In this document: one piece after another, positions 1 through 9,819 of the stretch
Layout of the letters: the number at the start of each line of letters is the position of its first letter
How positions within the stretch are numbered: the stretch's first letter is position 1
Assembly (NCBI GenBank): GCA_039105265.1
Contig: JAPFFF010000039.1
Location: forward strand, 496,001-560,000
DNA length: 64,000 nucleotides
DNA from: Tritrichomonas musculus
Lineage: Eukaryota; Parabasalia; Tritrichomonadida; Tritrichomonadidae
Reading direction: 5' to 3'
Notes under the pieces: model-generated
Databases searched by the model: none
Seen by the model: the letters and a program-made list of their open reading frames with translations, nothing else
What the model was told of the DNA's origin: nothing
Made by a program: the position numbers and the translations under genes

Positions 1-325
1 ATATGTAAAATATATGAATTGATTTAATGATGTTTTATTAATAATGCGTTCGATTCATTGAGTTACATTAAATGTCAAAATAAGATTCTGCGAGTTTGAA
101 AGATGTCGTGATATTTCACCTGATTTGCTTCATATGTAAAATATATGAATTGATTTAATGATGTTTTATTAATAATGCGTTCGATTCATTGAGTTACATT
201 AAATGTCAAAATAAGATTCTGCGAGTTTGAAAGATGTCGTGATATTTCACCTGATTTGCTTCATATGTAAAATATATGAATTGATTTAATGATGTTTTAT
301 TAATAATGCGTTCGATTCATTGAGT
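1..325. repeat. 131-bp tandem satellite, about 2.5 copies, running off the left edge
   Basis: The segment starting ATATGTAAAATATATGAATT at position 1 recurs at 132 and again at 263, an exact 131-bp period. The first two copies look identical by eye. The third follows the unit up to CATTGAGTTA near 325 and then switches to unrelated sequence (TTACATTTGTAGAG). The array continues beyond the window, so its full size is unknown. It has no open frame and no sign of transcription. Confidence 0.93.
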
Positions 326-586
326 TATTACATTTGTAGAGAATTTTTATTTCTTTGTGCTAAAAAGTTTTATTTTAGTATTGAAATTTGATAATATTGA
401 AAAAATTGAGAGCTAAATAATTTATATAAAATTTTCTCTTTTCAAATTTGATAGAGTTCAGAAAATTGTGAATTTACTAGCATTATTCTAGGAAAGTACC
501 ACTTTTAATTATTGCTTTTTTATATTTTTGTATGATTTTTTGAGTAAATGGATAATGATATCAGATATTAAATGCTTTTTTATGCT

Positions 587-3500
587 TTAAGGTACAAATG
601 TAATACGTTACGCAACCGCTATTTTTTTTGACATCAACTTTTTGAATAAAAATTTTTGTTTTTAATTCTCAAGCTATTTATCGCTATATTACTTCTTTTA
701 AAATATATAACCATACTATTTATTAATTAAAGATCATAATTGATTTAATTGCTGATGATTAATTGATTTATTTTCAGTCTCCACCACTGAATTTACAGAT
801 TCATTTCAAAGTAATTACTAGAATTGTATATAATAACTTCCAATGTTTTATTGTTTGACTACTGATGTTTTAGCAACAAATTACTTGTATTTTATTGATT
901 AATTACCGTTCTTATAATAATTCTTTATAAATCTTTTTATAATTATTTATCAATCACCTGCTATTAAATAAATAAAGTTCTGCAAGGTATTTACCAGCTT
1001 TTTTTTCTTTTATTTAAGCTATTTTATTTATATAAATATAATAATTCATTAGTTACCAGATTTTTAACCAATTTTTGGATAAATACATATTAATATTATA
1101 TCTACTACCTATCTACATTCATTCAAAGCTTCCATATCATTTGTATTTTGGCGATATGAATAAATAACATAGCTTTTACTATTCAATAGAATCAATTCTA
1201 TTGAATTCAATAACACATTCAATATTTAAATTTTATATATTTTAAGATTTTATGAAATATTTCATATATTTTTGGGTGTAATTTTTTAGCACAGTGCTGC
1301 AGCACAGAGAACTTTTTGTATGTATATATGGTCCAGATAAACTTTTTGAGAAATTAAAATTAATATTTTTTAAACAAAATAGCATGACCCCCTATTCATG
1401 CTTTTTTTATTCCTTTAAAATAATTTAAAAATATTTGTTTTCTTATTTAATATTGATTTTAACCATTAAATCCTAAATTTTATCAATTTAGGAAGCCCAA
1501 CAAGCCATTTGATTCTCTAAATCAACCATTTTTGAGAAGATTTATTAATTAAATAATAATCTCATTTTTGAAAATTTTCGATTATTTCGCCTTTAACATA
1601 TTCTCTAAATGGCATAAATTAAGAAATCAATAAAAAATACAAGGAACTTTTAATTTTTTCTATGTAAAATAAAGCTCGAAAAAATGGACGATTATTTTCT
1701 TCTGAAAAAGTTGTATGTGCTATAAAGAATTCCTCTATATTTTTTATAGTAAAGTATAAAAATCAAAATTTATGTTTTTGAATAAACTCAAAAATAAAAA
1801 GATATTTATCAAAAGTAAAAATTTGGTTTTCAAAAATAAAGAATAATAAAACATAAATATATCACAAAATAAATATTTAAAAATATATTAACAATGTATA
1901 TAGATTATATAATTATCTTAAATTATTGATTATATTAATAAATATCAATATTTTAATTATTAAATAATATATACATATATTTAGTTTTTTTAGAAATTGT
2001 GAAAAAAAGATTTGAATAATTATTTTTATAATTTGTATATATAGTTGGTGGACATAATTCTGTTTTGGAGACATAATTATGTTTTCACATCATTTCTGTA
2101 TATTCAAATTGGACTTTTAAAAAAACAATTGTAGAACAATTAATATCATATTGGATACATTTTATTCCCCGATTTTCATTCACTTTTATCAAACTAAATT
2201 TGATCATAAATATGATATCGAATTTTTAATTTCTGAATATTTTTTTATTATTTGAAAAAAATTATAATTTACTTTTCATCTATAATTAAAATGTATCATT
2301 ATTATTTATTGAAATAAAATAGATAATTAGAAAAAATGGTTTCATTTTCATTTCACTACTCAAAAAACTCATTTCATATCACATTTCATGCTTTTACCAT
2401 AAAAAAAAGGTTGTTTTAATTTGCTCTAACATAGTTATTATTTTAGAATATAATGTATATATTATATTTTAGAAAAGAATTTATTGAAATAATAATTATA
2501 TAAAAAGAAAAAGTGTTTTCAAAATATGACAAAAATCATTCATACAAAATTACTAATTTTGAAAAATGAGTTTATTTTATTTCAAATTAGATGCAGTATT
2601 AATCATCTATATGATGCATATAATATATTAAATATAATAATATGGTTGAAAAAGAATCAATCTTGGAAAAATTTCATTTTTCTTTTTTTCATTCAAAATC
2701 ATTTATAAATCACTCATACATAATTGATATGATTTCAGAATTACATTATTTGATAATACATACAATGAAATATATTATTAATCCTCTAAAAATCATTGTT
2801 GCCCATCAAGATTTCAGGTTTTTCTAAGAAATATACAAATTACACTTTTTTATTTTTTTCTATTATAATAGCATTAAAAATAGCAATTAATCAATAAATA
2901 TTAGATAAGTATAGAAGAACTATTAAAATAATGAAAATAATTTCTCAATGTCTAAAATTGAAAGTCTTTTTCAGTTATTTCAGAAGTTACTCTTTTTCAT
3001 TAAGGTAATAGATCTTGAGTAGAACCGTCAATTTTATTCTTTCAATATCATTATACTATATGCATTATATCAAATATTTAAATAAAAATTTAAAAGTTTT
3101 TATTTTTTATTGAAAAAAACAAAAAAGTGATATGATTTTAACTTTATTTTGTGCATCAAAATTTTCTTATATGAAAGTTTTTAGATATCAATTATCTGAC
3201 AAAATTATATCATTACTGATTATGAATTAATGATATTATTATTAAATCCCAAGTTTCAATTATTGAGAATAAAATAAGCATTTTAACTTTTTTTTACATT
3301 AATGGCAAAATTTCATATAAATCACAAATATAATAGCTCATTTAATTAAATAATGATGTACATAAAATACATTAATAAAGTATATAATATTATCAAATTA
3401 TCTTTAAAAAGTATTGAGAAAAATGTGTTTTATTTTTGTGTACCATTCAAAAAGTTGAGCAAACATGATTATGTCCCAAAAACATTATTATGTCCACCAA

Positions 3501-3876
3501 CTATACATATATATTGATAAAATAACTTTAATTTCAAATGATATTGTTGAAATTAAGTTATAGATTTTTAACTATGCTATATAATTATGCTTCATTTTTT
3601 TATAATATCTACATATAAAGAATTCATATCATAATGACAAAATAGTTGATAATATCTTGAGATTGGCAATTCGAACACCTTTAATGGCTAGAATTGATTT
3701 AAAAAAATGTAAATTTTATTTACTCATTTAATATAACATATCACAAAATTGAATAAAATTGTAAAATAAGTGTCAGAAACAGACCCCTCAAATATTAACT
3801 TTTTCTGTGAGGGCGATCTTCTCAAATAATAAACGTTCACAGGTCAAATTAATAACGTATTACATTTGTACCTTAA
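587..3876. mobile_element. 3.3-kb segment bounded by perfect 24-bp inverted repeats (putative DNA transposon)
   Basis: Positions 587-610 (TTAAGGTACAAATGTAATAC and four more bases) are the exact reverse complement of 3853-3876. Both outer ends read TTAA, so either a TTAA (piggyBac-like) or a TA target site is possible. There is no recognisable transposase inside; the interior is very AT-rich and full of stops, and a second inverted-repeat element occupies 2042-3503. The call rests only on the repeats and their orientation. The element family is not identified. Confidence 0.6.
2042..3503. mobile_element. 1.46-kb TA-flanked element with about 45-bp terminal inverted repeats (Tc1/mariner-like, decayed)
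   Basis: Positions 2042-2086, starting TAGTTGGTGGACATAAT, match the reverse complement of 3459-3503 with 6 mismatches in 45. Both ends carry TA, as expected for Tc1/mariner insertion, and 1,462 bp is a normal size for that superfamily. I could not recognise a DDE catalytic motif or helix-turn-helix in any frame, so the element is either badly decayed or non-autonomous. It lies inside the 587-3876 inverted-repeat segment, suggesting a later insertion. Confidence 0.7.
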
Positions 3877-4996
3877 GAGAATCTTGTAAAGAGATCAAAT
3901 GCAATATTTATATTTTTATATATTACTTGATAGTTTACATAATTCGAATCATAAGATAAAATTTCCTATTCAAATTTTTTTTTTTGGAAATCTCAGGTTT
4001 ATTTGGAAATCTCATGTTTTCATGAAAAAATGAATATTTCTCTGAAAAAGTTATGTTATTCATAATATTCTGAATTTCATGATAAACATGAGGTTCTTTG
4101 TTCACCTATGCTTATTCATAAAAAATAAATGTTAATATGTTAGTCTTATATATATATGATAATGTAGACATTTACTGGCAACCCGAGACTTCTTTGTGGG
4201 ACTCTAATATAGAATTTTGGAGGAAAATGATTAATCTTTCAAAAATCCATCCAAATGCAAGAAATTATTCGCAATTATTATATTATTTTTCATTCACTCT
4301 TTTAACAATTAGTTTATCAAGAGGTGCGAGAGCTGGTTGATTTCATTATTATTAAATTATAAAATAATATATATATATATATATATCCTTCTCTATTATG
4401 ATAGGATTTTAAATTATATTAGTCACTAGGAGTAAAAATATTTGTGTTTTAAAATTTTAACAAAATAAAAAATAAACCATTCAATTATAAAATTTTATAA
4501 ATGTTGGAGAGAAATTACATTTTCTCTCTTTTAGAACACAAATAAATATTTATATATATGTAAATTACATTGTTATTTTTATTTTATTAAAAATAATTCA
4601 ATAATAAAAAAAAATTAGATTTAATTTTTCCCAAGTTGGGAATCCCAACTAAAAAAAAACCAAAATATCAAGATAAAAAGTGATGAGCTGAACATTGACT
4701 GGAATTATTGAGATGATGACTCAAATCGTTATAATCCCAATGATGTGATACAGCTGAAAGAGATTGAAAAGTCTGATGTACAATAATAATTCTTTCTTTG
4801 GAAAGATAAGATTCAGAATAATACGATTTGAGCCATTTTTGCTATAAAATTATAGACAAAATTTTCGAAAATATCTGACCAAATATAAGATTTAAATAAA
4901 TATCTTGAAAACAAATAGGTTAAAATCTCTATAAATTTTGATATCGGCATTATATTTCCTATATATTAATAAATACCATTAGTAAACCAAACTATA
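3877..4996. other. AT-rich spacer with one possible gene relic
   Basis: A 67-codon open frame at 4137-4340 (+) includes a stretch of better base composition, about 4165-4335. It encodes WQPETSLWDSNIEFWRKM and ends SRGARAG. It reads like a conserved protein fragment rather than random AT-rich DNA, but I do not recognise it and it has no larger context. The rest of the spacer shows only poly-A/T and (AT)n at 4365-4386. Confidence 0.3.
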
Positions 4997-6000
4997 GGGC
5001 CATTTTTTCTAGGAGCTTTCAAAAAATTAAATTGATTTTTTTTTATCAAATTCTGGACAATATCTGAATTTTTGGATGAAAATACAATTATCCAAAGATA
5101 TTAATGAATATACTACATCTGTGTCAAATTTTACTCATACTATCTCAAGATATCTTGATTTTAATTTTTAGACTCAGTTGCTGAAAACAAGTCATTAATC
5201 ATATTTTTATAATTACCGCTATATATGTATTATCTCATATAATTTTTATTAAATTTTTTTAACTTTGAACCACATTTTTTTATATTTTTTGTTAAAAATT
5301 ATAAATTGAGGGGAGATAATTACAACGTGTTTTTTTTCTTCAGAATTTTTAACTTATTAAAAAAAGAGCTAATTTTTAATTTATTTATATGTAAATCGCT
5401 TATAGTTATTGTTTCAAGCATAAAAATATATATAAAAAAATGATTTTTTGCATAAAAAATTAATTTGTGAGAACAGAATGAAAAATTTGATTAATCATTT
5501 AAAAATTAAATTCGCAATAGTCGTTATATTTTTTTATAAATATCTTAATATTAAATAGGTTAAATTTAAAATATAAAATATACATATGAATTATAATATG
5601 TATTAATATTATAATATTGATTTCAATTAAATTTATAGGGCCAATTTTTCTAGGAATGCTTAGATTTTTAAATTTCATTTTTTTTGTTTAATCTCAAACA
5701 AAACAAAAGATATATGGAGGAATTAAAATCAGTTATCAAATGTACATAATAAGAGTTGGATAAGCATACATTTTAATAAAAGATGGTTGAAATATCTTGA
5801 TTTTAATAATTTGGCAAAGTTGAATAAAATCGGGAAATGATAGTTTTCTTATATTTATCATAGTATATATTTTATTTCACTTTATTTTCATTACGATTTA
5901 ACAATAAGAAACCATATTTTTTTGCATTTTTTTATGAAAATTTGAAATTGAGGGGAATTAATTATAACGTATTTTTTCTTCAGAATTTTATAAAATAAAA
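4997..6000. repeat. Diverged tandem duplication, period about 641 bp
   Basis: The block GGGCCATTTTTTCTAGGA at 4997 recurs as GGGCCAATTTTTCTAGGA at 5638. The block ATTGAGGGG...ATAATTACAACGTGTTTTTT at 5305 recurs at 5947. Both pairs are offset by 641-642 bp, so two long units lie head to tail. Sequence between the anchors has diverged strongly. No open frame is preserved in either copy. Confidence 0.65.
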
Positions 6001-8734
6001 ATAAAATTACCCCCGGCGAGCGATTCAGATTAATAAGAAAATATGTATATATACATGTTGATTATAATAAAAATACAAATAGTTATCCCTATGAAATTCA
6101 CCAGAGCTCCGTATATTTTTATATTATATTTATTATTTTTTTAAATACTAATATCTCTATAAATTAAAAAACTATTTTATATATTATATTAAAACTATAT
6201 ATATAATTTAATTTATATATAAATAAATAATATTAAAATGAACAATATTTCAGAACTAATTAGAAATTTCCAAAATACCATTTTTTCCCACTTACTTCTG
6301 CAAACATTAAAACGACCTAATAATTAAATATGATGTATAGCATTAGGTATGCATTATATTATATTAAAAATAGCATTGATTAGTTTAACAATTTAGTGAA
6401 AAAATCGACTTTTTTAAATTAAAAAATACGTTATTTTTTAGTTCTCGCACTTCTGTTTATAAGCATATAATTTTGTTCAATCTGAGCTTCCGCTTCCAAA
6501 TACCCGTATTTTACACAATCTCAATGAGTTTGCGATAATTCAATACTTTATAAAAAAAATTGAATAGTTTTTTTTTTTACATTTTTTTTTTAATTCAAAA
6601 GTTAAGCGACTATTTTTTTATGTACGTTTACGTTCGTTTATTTTTGAAAAAAGTTAAGTGAAAACTTTACAGGCTTCAAAATGACAAATAAAATTATATT
6701 TAGATATTTTAAGCTGCGCAATTAGAATACAATTCAAATAAACTTTAATCTTTAAGCTTTTTTATAGAAAAATAACAAATTGGAAATAATTCGAAAAATT
6801 AATATTTTTGGAAATCTTCTCTTGTATTAGTAATTACGGATTTCCCTCTTGAATATATCTTAATGAGTATATACTTGATTTGTTGATGAAAGTTTCAACT
6901 AGTATTAAAGATACATTTTTTTCTCAAAAATTTGAATTCTTTTTTTTTCTTAGTAGGAGCAAAGAAATCTTATTTTTAGAGCACACTTTTTTTATATGCC
7001 ATATTGCTGACAACAGTATGCCATTTTTTCTATCAGATATCACATTCAAAAAACATTGATTTTTTTTATTTTCTAAATTATCACTGATATAATTTTGCAA
7101 TTGCAAAATTTAACTAGTAAAATTTCTTAATTAGATCACAATGAATAAGAAACAATGAATGAAAAAGATCATCATTAATTTTTTTTTGTGAAAATAAAAA
7201 CTTCGTCATTTTTTGTGTTTCTGCTCAAGATATGCAATAATCATAAAATATATATGCTTTAATGATATAATTTAAGAAATTTATTTAAATTGGAACGATA
7301 TTTAATGTAAATTATTTAAATTTAATTTTTTTTGAAAGTAATTGGAATATTGCATTTATATAATTATATAACAATTTCTTTTGATTTCAATAATATCAAA
7401 ATTATTCATTAATTATTATTCAATGATGAAATATTTTAATTTTATGATACATAGAAAAATTGAAAGCAAACGTATGTATAATCATTCAAATTTAAAATCT
7501 CAGCTCTCAAAATTGGTATGATAGTTTTTTTTTTTGAATTGAAAATGTGGCGCTATTTTAACTAATTTCCTTGAAATTTAGCGCCAAATTTTGTTTTTTT
7601 TGATTAAAGTCTATTTCAACAATTGCTTATGTCGAGTTTGAAAAGCTAATTTAAAAAAAAAATGTTTAAAAAACTTAGAAAAAAAAAAAAAAAAAAATAA
7701 TCTTTAATCGAAAAGTTTTGTTTAGGAATTTATTTTTCTTGTGCATATATGTAAATATATTATAAAGAAATTATGTTTGTTCAAAAATCTGAAACTACAT
7801 AATAGTTATTTTCCAAAAATATTTTGAAAAATCACCTGAGAAAATAGTAAGTGTTATATAATAGTTTTTTTCAATGTCAAAAACAGTAAGAAATAAAATA
7901 AATAAAACAATAAGTAAATAAATAGATAAAAAAAAAAAAAAAAAAGAAAATTATATTTGGCTATTTATTCTTGAAAATAACAAAAATAAATTGCGGCTTA
8001 TAATGGAAGTCTTAGTTGTAGAACAAATTTTGTCGTAGGTAGTGAAAATTTTGCTAAATAACATGAGAATGTAAAAACGTGATAAAACCTCTCCTCAAAT
8101 CGGTTAAGCGGGCCGAATGTAAGTGTATAAAAATAATTTTCGTGTGTGCTGGCTGAACTGAACATGTGAAGGTAGAAATGCGATGATTAAAAGATTTTAA
8201 GAATATGTAGAAATTATTTTGTAAAAAGGCGATTCATCTGTTGCGGAATTAGAAGAATTTGTTTGTAAGAGCATCTTAATTACTCAGAAAAGCGATTTGG
8301 TCGAATTCTGATCAGTTTTATATTGATTAGGACAATAATAAAAATATATAAATAAAGTTCTCAAATCTTTATTTTTTTTTTTTTTTTTTTTTTTTTTTTG
8401 GAAATAAGTTTTTATTTGGAAATGTTATTAAAAATACAAAAAGAATTGTATAACGAAAATATGGCGCTTTTTTGACTTTGTTAATTTTTTCAAAAAAGAA
8501 AACGCTATTTCGGCGTACTCTAATTATTTCTTAAATATTTAACATTATCTACAATCATAGCGGAAATGTAACCATTTTTTGTGAAAATCTTTTTTATAAA
8601 ACACAAGTCACTTTTTGAATAGTCATTCAAAAAGTGCCAATATAAAAAAGATTATAATTATCTTGAACAATCATAATTTAAAATGTAATTTTTCTCTAAT
8701 GATAAAAAGAAAATATTAAATAATATATTTTTTT
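6001..8734. other. AT-rich spacer with two hairpins and homopolymer tracts
   Basis: No convincing gene is present. A stem of AAAATGTGGCGCTA (7542-7555) with TAGCGCCAAATTTT (7579-7592) pairs with one mismatch. A perfect 12-bp stem, CACTTTTTGAAT (8609-8620) and ATTCAAAAAGTG (8625-8636), has a 4-base loop. Its arm shares CACTTTTTGAA with the terminal repeat of the element starting at 8735. Long A or T runs lie at about 7680-7698, 7929-7945 and 8372-8399. The short open frames here have AT-driven composition and no recognisable motif. Confidence 0.55.
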
Positions 8735-9132
8735 GGGCAATCGTTTTTTTCTACGCCACTTTTTGAATGGCTTTTCTATCCATGAGTAGCTACTCATGGA
8801 AAGTAAAAAACCGCCATCTTAATGTGAAATTTGAGTTACTGTGTTAAGAAATTTAACAAAAAAAATCGCAAAATTTATATTTTAACTTACAATTATAACT
8901 ATTTACTTTTTTTGATATAAATTTGTTTATTTTTACATAATTTTTCGGGGATATACGCACCAGTGATCACCACGGGTCTGCAAGAAGCCGAATCTGGTTC
9001 CTTGAATTGCTGGATGAATCGGGAAGCTATTTGAACTATATAATTATAATTATTTAGCAAAAATTGAATTAAAAAAGTATTCAAAAAGTTTAAAGGTTTT
9101 CAAAAAGTGGTGTAGAAAAATACGATCCCCCT
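8735..9132. mobile_element. 398-bp MITE-like element with 33-bp terminal inverted repeats
   Basis: Positions 8735-8767 (GGGCAATCG, a T run, then CTACGCCACTTTTTGAA) match the reverse complement of 9100-9132 with 4 mismatches in 33. No transposase fits in 398 bp. The interior about 8955-9035 is much less AT-rich than its surroundings and reads on the minus strand as SRFIQQFKEPDSASCRPVVI, which could be captured or residual coding sequence. The flanks are similar (TATATTTTTTT on the left, TATATTTTT on the right), so a target duplication is possible but not clean. Confidence 0.65.
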
Positions 9133-9431
9133 ATATTTTTAACTTAAATATATTTTAAAAAGCTAACCGTATCGTTTTTGAAAAAACTGAACTCTGAGTT
9201 GATAATAATATGCTAATTCATTTTAAAATCATGGTTTTATTTAATAAATTATAAATAAAAAGATTTAAAATCATCATAAATATGGAATATATACCGAAAA
9301 AGGGGAAATAAACATAAAGAAATGTTTTTCAAAAAATATCATCAAAAATGTTTTTTTCATGAAAATAATTTATTTTTTGATAATTACTAAAATTCTTCCT
9401 CGAACAAAATACGCAACTCTTTTTTTTATTT

Positions 9432-9819
9432 ATGGTTTTGATCTTTTTTTCGTGCTAGCCCTATATGTAAACGTTTCTGAAAAAGTTTAAATTCAATTGG
9501 ATCAAATGCCTTTGCAAATCAATATGATCTTGAAATTACAGAGAAAATAGTTGCTCATGAAATTAGATCAAACGCATTTCGCGAATGCCACAAAATAAAT
9601 TGTCCCATTACAATAACAAAAGTTAGTAATGAAGGTGGAAAGATAGAGAGTTATGCCTTTTATCAATTCGGTAATTCATTAGATCCATCCCAAACAGAAA
9701 TCAAGATTACCTGCACTATTGAAAAACCAGTTGATGTAAAAGGTCAGGAAACACAATTACCTGTAATTAAAACTTATGCATTCTATCAGAGTGGAATTAA
9801 AGAAATAAATCTTCCCCAC
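9432..9819 (+). pseudogene. 5' portion of the BspA-like gene, frame broken in two homopolymers
   Basis: ATG at 9432 opens a hydrophobic signal-like start (M-V-L-I-F-F) that stops after eight codons. One extra T in the run at about 9444-9450 and one extra A in the run at about 9480-9484 would bring this start into frame with the BspA repeats that begin at about 9490. Either these are two real frameshifts that silence secretion or they are homopolymer length errors in the sequence. The 113 codons from 9481 to 9819 clearly continue the LRR pattern. Confidence 0.55.

Noticed and set aside
1..325. Possible CRISPR-like array from the repeats at the left edge
   Set aside because: The 131-bp units are directly adjacent and identical with no unique spacers, and the genome is eukaryotic. 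It is a satellite.
1298..1309. 12-bp palindrome GTGCTGCAGCAC
   Set aside because: It is notable for GC content but isolated, too short to assign and not repeated elsewhere in the window as far as I can see.
2526..2827. Two short overlapping open frames inside the TA-flanked element
   Set aside because: I looked for a Tc1/mariner catalytic or HTH motif and found none. Composition matches the non-coding surroundings.
6924..7106. 60-codon minus-strand open frame rich in Lys, Asn, Leu
   Set aside because: Composition is that expected of random AT-rich DNA, with no start context or neighbours to support it.
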